Notes: a model not told the origin generated them from the letters alone. A DNA stretch of 64,000 nucleotides from Isoetes taiwanensis (GCA_021234155.1 JAJEKV010000052.1:5828380-5892379), one strand, 5' to 3'; counted from the stretch's first letter, positions 22,481 to 36,299 are shown. Translations and numbers: made by a program.

Positions 22481-22970
22481 CGCCTCGAAAGAAGAGAACT
22501 TCCCGCCGATCCGAGATGAAGGCTCAAGAATTGCCCCATAGTGGAGGAATGCCGAGGTAGAAGCGGACGAGAAGGATAGGAAGAGATACTGAAAGATAGG
22601 AAACGCCAGAAGGGATGCGCCAGAAAGGTCAACGCAGCCAAGGTAGAAGAGAACCGAGAACCATAAGAAACGCCAGAAGGGATACCAGAAAGGTCAGGTC
22701 AAGAGAAACAAGAATGATAGGAAATGCCACGAAAGGTCAACCCATGCAAGAGGAAGCCCCTCCTCTCGCATGAGAGCATAGAACATAACCCCAAACACCA
22801 CTACGGCTAAGAGAAAGCGCCGAGAAATAAGCCGAAGGCGAATGCGTGAAGAAATAGCGATCCCTAACCTGATGAGAGGCCTAAATGCATGCAATGCATG
22901 CGTGCAACGCATGCAACTCTTGCATGCTCGTTTGGCTCGAGAATCGCATCCGGCGGATCGATTCTGCATT
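22261..22970. repeat. Direct repeat pair about 510 bp apart with GCATGC palindromes
   Basis: 22261-22450 and 22771-22967 are diverged direct copies. Both start GAGAGCATAGAACATAACC, pass AAGAAATAGCGATCCC and AATGCATGCAATGCATGC, and end with GCATGCTCGTT then CTCGAGAATCGC. Between them (22530-22740) lie shorter tandem copies of GATAGGAAA and CGCCAGAAGGGAT. Confidence 0.75.
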
Positions 22971-23513
22971 TTGGCTATGCTCGGCTTAGTATAGTCCTGT
23001 GCATATAGTTGTTCTGGTAGAAATTGCATGTCCATATCAAATTTGAGGCTTAGACTCTAAGAACACATGTCGGGCGCTTTGAGGCCTTGGCCATGCAAAG
23101 GGCCAATCGCTCCTTCCTTTCCGTGGATTTCCATGATGTGGTCGCCGCTTCCCTTCCCTTCGTGGATTAGGTAAATACAAAGAAATTCCATTTCCAGCAA
23201 GGGCGCTTCGCTATCACAATCTTCACTCACATCACAGTTGTCTACTACTTTTTTACTACTGTTTTAGGGTATTATTGGGGACTCACGGCCTAGCTGTTGC
23301 CGACCATGTTTTTTAAGGTCATACCTTGGCTTTTGCTACCGGATTTCTGCCCTACCAGAATATGCAGCAGTATTATTGCATGTTATGTAGTTCGCTCACT
23401 GCCAGCATGAGCATATCCATCATGGCAATTTATGACAGAGATAGTATACTACATCATATGATGATAAACCTTCCCAGTTTATGACAGAGATGAAAGAGCT
23501 AGCTTTTACTTAG

Positions 23514-23880
23514 CAACGAGAGCTGTTGGATAGGCATATTCACCCCTTATTCCTTAATCTACACCGTACATAAAGTTCCTCGTTTGTGGGGTATGCAAGT
23601 ACAAAATTTGCTATACCGTATAACAAGATTTGTAAAATACTATAAGATTTCAAGCGGAATACTATATGGTGTTGATTTTGTACGTGCAAAATATAATTAT
23701 AAGGGCTCTTCGGCCCCTAATACGCCACCCCCGTGTGAATATGCACCCAAACCAAAGGGGTTTAAGGGGGATTTTAATTTAAATGTGTTGGACCCAATGG
23801 TTGTGTTAATTAATGTCAATGATAGCTATGTGTTGGTTGTTAATGTCAATGGTTGTTATGTGTTGGTTGTTATGTGTTGG
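23514..23880 (+). repeat. Dispersed repeat, second copy at 43650-43978
   Basis: About 350 bp shared with 43650-43978 in the same orientation, from CAACGAGAGCTGTTGGATA through TATGTGTTGGTTGTTA. The two copies differ by a few substitutions and by the internal GGCTCTTCGGCCCC/GGCTCTCGCCTCCCC segment. There are no terminal inverted repeats and no coding sequence I recognise. It is probably one end of a transposable element. Confidence 0.8.
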
Positions 23881-25959
23881 GGGATTTAATTTTTATATGT
23901 TGGATGTTAATGGTTTGTGTTGCAAAAAATTTTTGGTTCCTTCGGGCCTTAGGGACATCCCCCGGTGACAAAAAAAATTTAGAATTCAAACCCGAAAAAA
24001 AAACTAGAATTCATTTGAGGCTTTCATCACATGTAGCTTTTGAATTTGATCACAATAAAACAAATAGAACATAAATAAAAGTTACCATAAAGATAGAGCA
24101 GATTGATCCCATTATTCTGAAAGTCATAAAGTTTGCAACACAAAGAAAACCCCCTCATTATTATGCTACATATTGTTACTAGCTACAACTATTTCTTTCA
24201 ATCCATATGAATTTGGATGCTCCATCTCTAGCTTAAAGGTAATGCATGATTCATCTTTATGGCTCGATTAAAGTTCCAAACCTACAATATAAATGCATTC
24301 TTGTGGCCCTTCGCTTGACGGATTCAAGGATACATGGAAAAGGGCATGGAATAATCCGCTGTTGTGTGCATAAGAATCCGCTTGTTGATTGAAGCAAAGG
24401 CTAGCTGCTATGAACAATCCGCAGCCAGGGAATATCCAAGAGTTGGAAGCAAACAGAGGGCTTAAACTCTAAACTCTTTTTGAATCTGCAAAGAAATCTT
24501 AGGAAGGAAACAAACGGGGTTTTGCAAAGACTACATTGTAGAATCAGAAACCAATACCTTGTAAAAAAAATTATGCTAACTCAAGAAACATTAAAAACAA
24601 ATACCTTTGTAAGTGTGAGCAAAAATCCATCTCGCGGGTAGTAAAATCCACCGCAATAAGAATCCAAGAAGGCAAGTACACATGCATATGCACACATGCA
24701 CACACATGCACACATGCACATGCACTTGCACTTGCACTTGCACATGCACAATACACATGCACATGCACATGAACATGCACATGCACACACATGCACTGCA
24801 TGTGCACATGCACATGCATACATTATGCGCAGCAGTTCATGCACAAACACATGCAGAAAAAGACAACAACCCTCGGATCGTTCCAACCAACGAAAATCAA
24901 CGGCCCATAAAGGGTGCACTCTAGAAATACTATTTAGTACACCTCAACGAATACAACAACGAAATCATAGAAAAACCATGTAAAAAAGCGTATAAAAATC
25001 TAAAAGTAACCCCCCGTTATTGTGCTACATATGGTATGCAAAGGAATTTGATATGTAATATGCAAGGTTGACCCACTGTTTAACTAAACATTTGGTAACT
25101 CAATTCCGCTTAGTCTCATATCCTAAGAAATTACTTACAACAATGTTGTACCTTCTAAGTTCATATTGTTACATCTTACAAGTTCCAACTAGCCCATTGA
25201 TCCTAGACCTTTAGAACACAACTTCACTACTCAAAGATAAAATATCTAACCTAAAACCATATGGGTTCCTCTATTGAAATCATTTCGAATCCATACACAT
25301 GATGCTGATGCATACAATATCTCTTACTAAGGACTAAGTTTCCAAATCATCAACAAAACATATTATTTTTCAATAAAAAACAAAACAACCAACTTCTCGA
25401 TTTTGTGTCACTATCATAAGCTCTTACACTCTTAGAGAAATTTCTACCATGTTCGTAAATTATATTCATATTTAAACCAAAATCCAAAATAATTGTCCTT
25501 TCCCTAGGGAGATGGAGAAAACTATAGACATCTAAAGTATACAACATGTAGGGTAAAAAATCCAGCATTTGTTCAAAGCAAGTTCTACTATGTCTTTCTA
25601 TTTCTAAATGATATTTCTTAGATTCTTCCTTAAATCGATCTATGATAATGGTTTTCCTTTTAGATTGGCCTTCTTAAGAGGCAAGATTTATTATTGGCAT
25701 ATTAACAGTCTTCTGTTGTGCGTGCCAACTTTTTGAAACATTAGCAAGCATCCATATTTTTCACGGAGCCCATAGCAACACCTTTAATTTGCCATATAGA
25801 ATAATAACCCAAATACCTACATTTGCTCTTGCTCCAGTAGTTTGACTACACTTCATGGCGGGTGCCACTTCAAAAGGAATTTAGCCACAAAAAAAAAAAA
25901 AAAACATATATCGGGTCAAACACCGCGTATATATCTTGATACATGCGAATCAATGCAAC
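23881..25959. other. Intergenic stretch, no gene seen except a microsatellite
   Basis: A/T-rich sequence with no supported coding region. A short motif around TTATTATGCTACATATT after a run of C occurs near 24150, near 25010 and again near 46415, suggesting a dispersed low-copy repeat. Confidence 0.4.
24671..24826. repeat. ACATGC-type hexanucleotide microsatellite
   Basis: Imperfect array of CACATGCA, GCACTTGCACTT and CACACATGCA units over about 155 bp. All six frames are open through it, giving Cys/Met/His-rich artefact frames. Confidence 0.9.
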
Positions 25960-26606
25960 CTCTACATGCTGAAATTCCAAATTTTGGCCCTCACACAATG
26001 GCGCTGCATTGCATATAAAGCTTTAAGTCCTGCATTAATTTTCTGGTCTACTGCCTGATTCCAATTGAGGCTTTTATCTACCACTTAACATGATCGACTT
26101 TGGATGCTTCAAAGACTACAACTTTTGTTTTAGATCCATCTAGAGGTTCTACATCAAGGGTGCCCCCAAAATGCTATGTGAAACCAAAATCACATCATCC
26201 GCATATTGGAAAAGCAAAACCACATACCTAGATAGCGGTGTGCCATCCCACCATGCAGTTCAATCCAGTTTTCAAGCTGGTCTATGAAAATTCCAAACAT
26301 CATGGGTAAGAGGGGGCACCCCTGCTTTACTCCCATGTTGCTTTCTACTTTTTGCTTCCCTACTGCACGTCTTAACTCTTGGTGTACATTTAACTCAACC
26401 AACCGATTCCATAAATGTTCCATGTTCATCGTATCAAAGGCTTTGCTAAAATCTACAAACACAGCATACAATAGTTTCTTTTTCCTAATAACCGAGTCTA
26501 CCATAGCACGCACTACCAATAAATGATCAATGGTGGATTTCTTAGGCCTAAAGCCTGCCTGCCCCATTGCTCTAACATTCATCTCCTCTTCCCATGCGGG
26601 GGCCTT
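25960..26606 (-). mobile_element. LINE fragment (reverse transcriptase, copy 6)
   Basis: The minus strand reads MGQAGFRPKKSTIDHLLVVR, YAVFVDFSKAFDTMNMEHLW, GVKQGCPLLPMMFGIFIDQL, then a broken catalytic box, KTKVVVFEASKVDHVKW and a short tail. These are RT motifs 1-5 in order, closest to LINE copies 1 and 2 but from another subfamily. It is truncated at the 5' side by a run of T at 26607. Confidence 0.8.
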
Positions 26607-26625
26607 TTTTTTTTTTTTTTTTTTA
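26607..26625 (-). repeat. Poly(T) run, possible poly(A) tail of a minus-strand retroposon
   Basis: Nineteen T interrupt the LINE fragment. Read on the minus strand this could be the poly(A) end of a retroposed sequence lying to the right (from 26626). I could not find its 5' end or a matching target duplication. Confidence 0.4.
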
Positions 26626-29053
26626 TTAATATGCATGACATCAAAACATCATGAATGATGTAGACCAAGTGCTCAAGCATATGGAATGATGACAGACAAA
26701 ATACAGTTAACAACGTAGCGTAACAAGGTGCTAACCAAATGAAGGATTGATGAGTACCCATAAGACAATGGGAAGACAGAGCATCTGGCAATAAGCACAC
26801 AAGAATGAATAGATAAGAAAGTGCGCATAGAAAAGAAGTTGAACATGAGAACATTGAAAAGGGATTAATACAAATCCTTTGGATGAAAGAGGAATGGTGT
26901 TTAAAAATTAAAAAATAAAAAGGAGTGCAAGGCATTAGATTTATGGTAAAACAATAAGAAATTAGGGTTCCTGATATTAGGGTTCCGCTTTTATGGAACC
27001 GGAATGGCATGAGCGTTAGATGATGGCGACATTCGGCACTCCGTCAAGAATAGCCAGAAGACGCACTGTGAAGTGGTTACAAGGGAAATTTAAGGACACG
27101 ACCAATGTGAATAGCCCTATGCTAAGGACTGCCATCAACTGTATATAAGCTGAAGAATGGACATGAATGAGGCAAAAATCCGGGCCAGGATAGAAGCCCC
27201 ACCAAATATTTTTCTCGCAATTTTTCTACGTTGTATGAGCATGGGCAGAAAAAAGGGGACCTCAACATGGCCACGAGAAAGAGATCGAATTTGAGAGCAA
27301 AGATGGCTTCCAAAAGGAAGAAGATCTTCGAATTTAGAAGGGTCAGTAAGCAAACATCTCAGAGATGGAGAGGAAGGAAGTAGAAAAAAAGATAAGAGCA
27401 TAGAGGTGAATGCTGGGAAGAATGCAGATGGATGTAAGAATGCAGCTATGGATGCTCAAATGAGCAAGAACAGTGGCACTGGCGGGATCCAACCAAACAA
27501 AGATGCTGAACCCAAATTGAGGGATGGAAACGTGACAACAATGAAACCCCACATGGAAATTCTTCCCGGAGCCTAACTATCGTTTCTATCTCTTTGTGAT
27601 GATCTTTTACAATATATTTTGAATAGAAATAGCTCTATAAAGAAAGGCTTAAGTTAGATTTAGGGCCTGATTTAAAAAGATGCATGGATTTTTCGGATTG
27701 CAAGTATTAATAGATATGATTGCTAGTGTATAATAAACTTAAATAAGACACAAACTGATGCAGGTTTCCCAGAGTGGAAAAATACAGCAGAAAAATAGAG
27801 AATGATGTCTGATATAAATAGGAACTGTGCTTTGAGACAGTGTTTGAAAGAAGATGTAAACTAGATCTAGATCTAGGAATGAATAATACTTTATAAAGCA
27901 TTAAGATGGATTGAGAAGCAGTAATGTTATGAAGTTATGATTTACAGAACTTAGATAGGCCGATGTATAAGGGTTAAAATAAACAGGAATACAATTGAGA
28001 ATTACTTTTTTTGGGATTAACACTCAATGCACAAATGGTGCATGTAATTAGAGGATTATGATACGAAATAATTGAAATACCATGAATAAGATGTTTTGTC
28101 ACGACAAAAAAGCGGAAAAGAACCCTTGTCCTTATATGAGATGTTTGCTTATTACTTAAGACAAAGAAATATGATCGATAACTAAACTATCTAGACTATT
28201 AGATCTCGTGGAGTATGCAGAATATTACATACTTAGAAGACATTCTTAGAGGATGTTTTAAATGGAAGTACATCTCCAAGGTAAGGGAGATCACATCATC
28301 ACAAGCAAAGAAGCTGATACAAAAGCATAGTGCTTTGACAAGATGTAGCCGGATAAAAGTAGCGTAGCTCATATGAACTTAAATACATTTTATTTGATTC
28401 ATTATAGGCATAGTGAAGGGGATAACCCGAAAAACCCATCCGCCACACCGCTAGTTTCGGGCCTTAATTACCCTTCTTAGGCTAATATTTGGATGTTTAA
28501 CCCAGTAACCGTGTTTTCTCTATGCTTTGATGTTTCGTTCATAGCTGGTGGAATTTCAAGTAAGCTTGTTCCAAATGTGAATGGGATACCGAGAATACAC
28601 GGCTGAATGCCCATTTGAATAATGTTCATTACACAAATTAAAAGATGTAATAAGATTGTTTTATATATGATCAAATGTTTGGTTATTAATTTGAGATAAA
28701 TATAAGAAGAGATACCTTTTCCTGGCCTAGAGAATTAAATCCTGTATGTTTTCTAGGGCTGCCAAGTGTAGACTTAGTATTCCAAATGGAATATTAAGGA
28801 TAAAAGTCTGGAAACAGATTTGGGGTTTTTTTTTTTGTGAGGGCAAGGTTTTGTTAAATATCTCATATTAGAAGAAATACATCAGGTAAGTATATCCTGG
28901 TCGATATACCAAAAAACATAGAATGAGATCCCGAGAGATCATATCCATCATGTCGAAAAGAAAAAACATGATCCTTGTAAAATGGAACCATGTATCATGT
29001 AAGGCAACAAAAGGATCTAAAAAGGGATAATAAGAGTCAACATAATATGTTTT
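26626..29053. other. A/T-rich stretch without a supported gene
   Basis: No domain-bearing frame, splice structure or clear repeat is visible. Short open frames on the minus strand (26579-27552) are Ser/Leu/Phe-rich and have no recognisable motif. Confidence 0.4.
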
Positions 29054-30180
29054 TAGACTATTCCAAAACAATAGCATTTCTGTTATGCAGCATTGAGAAG
29101 ATCTTGAATGGTAAGATCTGCAACTTTTCGTTTCCCGAACATGTTCAGCATCATATCCAAATCATCACTGGAATAGTTTGTGAAATCCAGTAAGAGCACG
29201 ACGTGTGCCTCTCTTTTCTGCTGCCACACATGGAACGTATTCAAGCTTAAGCCCATTATACCTCCAGATTTCCTTCCTCTTTAGCAACCTTTTGATGGCT
29301 AAAATATGTATCATTTCTTCTTCAGTTGGATGAAAAGGTATTCCATATCTGCTTTGGATAATCTAGTATCCTCATCATCCGAATTCTCGGCTATTCCCAT
29401 CTCCCTGGTTGAGCTCCCAGCTCTATTGAGTCTCTTCATAACATCTCACTACAAGAGAAGGGGTTCATTAGTGTCATTTGTTGTGTCAATATTTGGCCTA
29501 AAATGGCAACTCGAATTTTTTATATAACTGACGCTATGGGTGAGGCGACCCGGTGACACAAATGTGGCAATGAGAAAGCCATAAATAATGTCAGCGTGTT
29601 TGTCACTTATAACGTCAATGGCAATGTCACATTTGGTATCAAATATAGTGTTATAACTTTTGTCACCTACAATGCCATCGATCAGAGCCCTCGGATCGAC
29701 ATTCTAGAAGGAGCGAGCATGCATGTCTTGCATGCATGCATGCCTTCTCTGGGAGATCGTTATGTTAGGCGGGGTTCTTCATCAACGTCTCATCGGCGCT
29801 TCCTCATCTCTCTCAGCAGTAACCTATTCTCTATTTCTTGAAACCATGCAGGGGAGGGGCTTCTCCTTGCTTGGATTGACCAGTTTGGCGTTTCTTTCAT
29901 GCTGTGGCATGTCCTTTCTCGGCCTTGCCTCTTCTTTAGCCATAATCTTTTGACCTTCATCCTCGATCCCGTTTTGATATGGAAGTTCTCTTCTATTCGG
30001 AGGTTTTTGTCGTTTTCATCGCGAGCTCCTTCTAGAATGCCATCGATCCGAGCCCCTGGATCGACATTCTAGAAGGCCAGCATGCATGTCTTGCATGCAT
30101 GCATGCCTTCTCGGGAGATCGCTATATTAGGCGGGGTTCTTCATCAACGCCTCATCGGGCGCCTCCTCTTCTCTCGCCAG
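29054..30180 (+). repeat. 1.13 kb direct repeat, copy A, containing a CACTA-type end
   Basis: Matches 31260-32393 at high identity. CACTACAAGAGAAGGGG at 29447 followed by TTAGTGTCATT is a typical 5' terminus of plant CACTA (En/Spm) transposons, and the following 250 bp has TGTCAC-rich subterminal repeats. The repeat also includes 390 bp to the left of that terminus, so a segment larger than the transposon end was duplicated. Confidence 0.75.
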
Positions 30181-31259
30181 CACCCTATTCTCTATTTCTT
30201 GAAACCCACCCTCCCCTTAATTGTTTAATGTATTTGTGCCCGGCATGCGTGACCAGCCCTCTATTTGAAGAGGTTTTATTTTTGTTGTCGCCAAGTGGCA
30301 CGCTACGGATCACCCCTCCACTTTGGGAGGTTTGTTTTGTCACATTTGTTCTCGTTGGTGTTGTGCAGTGTTGGGTGTTGGCGGCGCTTCGACTTCTCCA
30401 TTCGTGGGTTTTTGGGAGCTTAATTTCAGACTTTACGCTTTGACCAAGCCCTTGCCGGGGGCTTATCACTAGGTTTTTCCTCGAAACCCGAAGGGGGATT
30501 TTAATCCCGGTGATAAGCTTTCGGTACACAAACAAACATCTATTAGCATTGTATTTCATGGGGTCCAAGTTGTATAATTGGACGTTCCCTTTATTTTTCT
30601 TCATGGGTAGTTCGCATGTGCGCGGCTACCCACTATCCACCATTGTAGAAAATCTGTTGAGATGAATGAGAAGCCTATCTAGGGAGGTTTTTGTCGTTTT
30701 CATGCGAGCTCCTTCTACAATGCCACCTTTAATGTCAAATACATAAAACTACATCAGAAATAGTTAGTTTCAGAACATAAAATTTATGTAAACCTTAGAA
30801 GGTTCCTATACTATTCCATTCAGTGTCATATTTTTTCCCCTTAACAATTTTATGAGCTATGGCTGATATCTGAATGAGATCCAAGAATGTTCTTTTCATC
30901 AATATCAACGAGGGAGTGTGGTGCACCATCACCACCCCGTTCCTGTATAACCAATGGCCCAACAGCTAAGAGTTCGAGTGGTGTTGATTAATTTATTTCC
31001 TGTTTCCAAAATACTGGGTAAATTGATCTCATTTGAAGCTCCTTTATTAACCTGTGAGGCCCAACTCCAAAAATCCAGCAGCCATGGGCATGTAAAGACA
31101 TGGTTAGAATTTTTCACTTCAACATAACTGACAATGACTGGAAACACTTGAATCATATTTGGATCTATTTAAATTAGTATTGCTGCACTAATTTTAGAGT
31201 CTAGAATAGTAGCAAAAAGTTTAACATAAAAGCTGCCAATCAAAATCATACAACAGTTT
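30181..31259. repeat. Interval between the 1.13 kb repeats; contains dispersed repeat family
   Basis: 30240-30640 belongs to the family seen inverted at 21880-22480. It ends with a hairpin region GGGTAG...GGCTACCC at about 30604-30631. 30650-31259 shows no gene. Confidence 0.55.
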
Positions 31260-32393
31260 ATAGACTATTCCAAAACAATAGCATTTCTGTTATGCAGCAT
31301 TGAGAAGATCTTGAATGGTAAGATCTGCAACTTTTCATTTCCCGAACATGTTCAGCATCATATCCAAATCATCACTGGAATAGTTTGTGAAATCCAAAGA
31401 AGAACACGACGCGGTGCCTCTCTTTTCTGGCCGCCACACATGGAACGATTTCAAGCTTAAGCCCATTATACCTCCGTGATTTCCTTCCTTTAGCAACCTT
31501 TTGATGGCTAAAATATGTATCATTTCTTCTTCAGTTGGATGAAAAGGTATTCCATCTCTGCTTTGGATAATCTAGTATCCTCATCATCCAAATTCTCGGC
31601 TGTTCCCATCTCCCTTGTTGGGCTCCCAGCTCTATTGAGTCTCTTCATAACATCTCACTACAAGAGAAGGGGTTCATTAGTGTCATTAGTTGTGTCAATA
31701 TTTGGCCTAAAATGGCAACTCGAATTTTTTATATAACTGACGCTATGGGTGAGGCGACTCGGTGACACAAATGTGGCAATGAGAAAGCCATAAATAATGT
31801 CAGCATGTTTGTCACTTATAACGTCAATGGCAATGTCACCTTTGGTGTCAAATATAGTGTTATAACTTTTGTCACCTACAATGCCATCGATCCGAGCCCT
31901 CGGATCGACATTCTAGAAGGAGCGAGCATGCATGTCTTGCATGCATGCATGCCTTCTATGGGAGATCGCTATATTAGGCGGGGTTCTTCAACAACGTCTC
32001 ATCGGCGCTTCCTCTTCTCTCTCAGCAGTAACCTATTCTCTATTTCTTGAAACCATGCAGGGGAGGGGCTTCTCCTTGCTTGGATTGACCAGTTTGGCGT
32101 TTCTTTCATGCTGTGGCATGTCCTTTCTCGGCCTTGCCTCTTCTTTAGCCATGATCTTTTGACCTTCGTCCTCGATCCCGTTTTGATATGGAAGTTCTCT
32201 TCTATTCGAGGTTTGTCGTTTTCATCGCGAGCTCGGCTTCTAGAATGCCATCGATCCGGTGCCCCGGATCGACGTTCTAGAAGGAGCGAAGCATGCATGT
32301 CTTGCATGCATGCATGCCTTCTCCGGGAGATCGCTATATTAGGCGGGGTTCTTCATCAACGTCTCATCTACGCTTCCTCCTCTTCTCTCGGCG
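31260..32393 (+). repeat. 1.13 kb direct repeat, copy B, containing a CACTA-type end
   Basis: Second copy of 29054-30180. The CACTACAAGAG terminus is at 31666. Two sub-blocks of about 160 bp (31885-32040 and 32250-32400), each with a TCGATCCGA...TCGGATCGA inverted repeat and a GCATGCATG cluster, also occur twice in copy A. Confidence 0.75.
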
Positions 32394-33059
32394 GTGGCCC
32401 AGTTGCCGTAGAGGCATATACAAAGAAAAACGTTGCTCTATGCGCACGATCCGGGCTTATTATCCCCATACAGCCGAGTATGCGAAAACATTTGATGCTC
32501 TCAATCAATTCTTGGTGACATAGCAGGAATGACAAATAACCAACAGAAAACCAAGCCATTGCCAATCGTCAAGGCAAAGATGATATCCCGCACCTCTATT
32601 ACGGCAGGACAAAGGATGGAAGTTGTAAGGACCTTTAAGTATCACGGGAATCGATTTCTCTGCTAACATGCTATGGGATGACTGTAGAAAAGAAGGGTCA
32701 GCAATGGATGGAAAGCCCTCAGATGCAATGCGCAATAGCCGTCACGTATCAGATCTCTCATGATTGGAGCACGCCAAAGCACACTTGTTCCAAGCACTCA
32801 TGGAACCCGATCGCTATATGGGGTAGAGGTCCGGGGCCAGCGATTAGCAAGGGTACCCAGGGATAAGCTAGAGAGGGTGCGTAAGGCTTTCACGACATAC
32901 AACTGAGGCCAAGGACACGGTGCCTTATCCATTTTTGCTGTATGAGGGCCGGCTTTTGGCCCCTTCAGCATTCTGTTATGCGCAGGCACCTTGCGTATTT
33001 CCATAAGGTTGACGAAATGGATGCACAACGTCTTCCTCCCCGGGCTCTGTTATTGGCAC

Positions 33060-34563
33060 AAGGGCCGCAACATCTGAAGAGAGTATGGCAAGAGCATTGT
33101 AGGGGATGAAGAACAATGGGTGTATTTCGAAATCTAGTGCTAGCAACTGTGGTTATAGTGGGCTTCTCAATCGGAGCCCCCTATCTCCTACGATGTTTGG
33201 CATTTTATCGATGATCTAGAAAGGTGGATAGGTACACTCGAGGGAGATGGCACCGCCTCGCAGGATATGCTATATGTATACTTCTATATCTTGATGATAT
33301 TGTTTTGCTTATGCGCTAAAGGATGGGATCTAAACATTTAGATATTTTGGCATCTTTTTGCGAGGCAACAGGGATGCAGGTAAACCTAAATAAGACCAAA
33401 ATTGTGCTCTTTGGTACTACGCTAGATCATAAATTTGCATTTACATATCGCGGGGATACGGTTGAAATAACACAAACGCATAAAATATTTGGGGTGATCG
33501 TGGATAAGCATTTCAGATGAAATCAAACAAAGAGAACAACGGTAAATGGAGGGTTAAAAGGCCCTATTTGCCATGCGTAAGAAATGTGTGAAGGCCGAGA
33601 TCCGGAGGTTTGAACTAAAGAAGATGCTCTTTAAAGTTCTTGTACAGGCGGTGTTGCTTTATGGATCACGAGGTATGGGGGCCGGGATTATCTCCCCGAG
33701 TTATGGCAAAAGATTGAGAAGATACAAAAAAATTCCCTACGTCTGTTAGCGATCAAAATGCAAACCTCTTATGAGATGATGCTAGCAGAATGTGGGATGA
33801 TGCCCTTAGAGTGTGAAACTCTCACACGGTACCTGGGATACCTGAGTAAATTAGGTGTTCTACAAGAAGACAGTTACCCAAGATTGGCTACGAAGGAAAC
33901 ATTTGAGAAAGGGTGGTATGCAGAAGGGCAAAATTGGATGCACAAATGGGGTCTCAAGATAGAAGATCTTGCAACCAATAAAAATAGAATACATGAATGG
34001 GTGCGGGAGATGGTTCAGGAAAGAGTCTGGCATAGCCCTGGAGTGAAAATGCTTCACTACCGGGAGAAGATGAATCCCACATTGCAAGAAATGAGATACC
34101 TAAATGAGAACATCTCTTTGAAAAAAAGATACACCATATGCAGGATGCGACTAAGTGCACATCACTTGGGGATTGAGGTAGGGAGGTGGTATAATATTCC
34201 GCGAGAATATAGGACATGTAATATGTGTGGGTCAGATGAGGTAGAGGATGAAGAGCATGCAATCATATATTGCCCAAATATATTCAGACCTTAAGGGTTG
34301 CACACGGCGCGTGTGTGAGCAGCTTACACCACTTTTTCGACCTACCAGCTACTATAGCCTGAAGCTTCCTGATTGATATGATGCAACTAAGGGAGGCAGG
34401 GACTAAAGCTATCAAGTGCTTCTTGACAGATGAGGAAGGAGAGGGGAGCAGTGAGGATCCCTATGAGGGAGTCTCAGATGAGGATTGACTAAAACGACAT
34501 TGTATATAACTGTCTTATAGACCTGATGGTCTCACAAAGACGCAATAATACACTTCACTTCAC
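33060..34563 (+). mobile_element. LINE copy 4, 5'-truncated (RT to 3' end)
   Basis: The plus strand reads FGIFIDDLERWIGTLEG, a degenerate catalytic box (YILDDIVLLM near 33290), ATGMQVNLNKTKIVLFGTTL, KIFGVIVDK, then a long linker. A CCHC finger (ICRMRLSAHHLGIEVGRW, CNMCGSDEVEDEEHAIIYC) lies in 33758-34294. The 3' end has the hairpin at 34519-34532 (AGACC-TGAT-GGTCT) and a CACTT-repeat tail. The 178-codon frame 33758-34294 is the longest intact piece. Sequence 32400-33060 may contain more of the same element, but I see no clear motif in it. Confidence 0.82.
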
Positions 34564-35580
<1,017 letters not shown>

Positions 35581-35754
35581 CTATGGCTGGAAATGGGATG
35601 ATGTTATTGGATCAAATTCTCAATGTTATGCTTAGAATGATGGATATGATGGAGAAATCCCGCAAAAGAGGTCGCAAAAACGAGAAGCCTGCATTTAAAG
35701 CTCCTTCAAAGGTATGACCGATGCTCTTCAATCTCTTAAATCGAGGATTCTAGT

Positions 35755-36230
35755 TTGAAACAAGAATTAGAGAAAATGAAAACAACATCGGATGCAAATT
35801 TCTTAGCATTGCAAAATGAGATACAATCTGCCAGGAAGCCTGCGACAGATCATGTTGAGATGAATGATCGAATGTTTGGTGAGGTTATTCATAACCTTAA
35901 TGCGAGAATGAATGAGCTAATTGAGAAGCAAGAACAAGAAAAGAGGGCCTTGAATGTTCGGATCAATTGGATTGGTAGAAAAGGAAGAGGAAAATACCAA
36001 ATTGGATGTGGAGGAGTTTATTGCACATCACTTGCAAGTGCCAAGAGGAGGTGTGGTAAGTGCATATCGGTAGGAAAAGAAGGATTATGGTACCCGTAAT
36101 ATTGTGGTTAAATTTGCCAATGAAGAAGCTAAAATGCAAGTTATACAAAAGCGTGCTTTATTGAAGGGCCAGAACATATGGATTAATGATGATCTCACCC
36201 GTGTACGCCGCAGCCGAAAGAGGAATTGCA
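35755..36230 (+). pseudogene. LINE copy 5 ORF1, coiled coil plus RRM-like domain
   Basis: Presumed RNA-binding partner of the LINE polymerase. A frame at 35755 has heptad-like Leu/Met/Ile spacing (KQELEKMKTTSDANFLALQN onward), then NARMNELIEKQEQEKRALNV. After a frameshift come LDVEEFIAHHL, RNIVVKFANEEAKMQVIQ, then LLKGQNIWINDDLTRVRRSR. The order coiled coil, ALNVRI, VVKF, LKG, DLT, RxxR is that of L1 (Transposase_22-type) ORF1 proteins. No CCHC knuckle or DUF4283 domain is visible in it. Two frames are needed, so it is inactive. Confidence 0.65.
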
Positions 36231-36299
36231 AAAAATGAAGGAGGCTCGGCAAAGTGGCAAAAACTTTTTGGAGGAAGGGGAAGACGCTTATCTCGAATA

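Noticed and set aside
24571-24983. Cys/His/Met-rich small proteins
   Set aside because: All are translations of the ACATGC-type microsatellite in several frames and both strands.
29054-32393. LTR retrotransposon with 1.1 kb LTRs
   Set aside because: No TG...CA ends, primer site, polypurine tract or polymerase between the repeats, and a CACTA-type terminus lies inside each copy.
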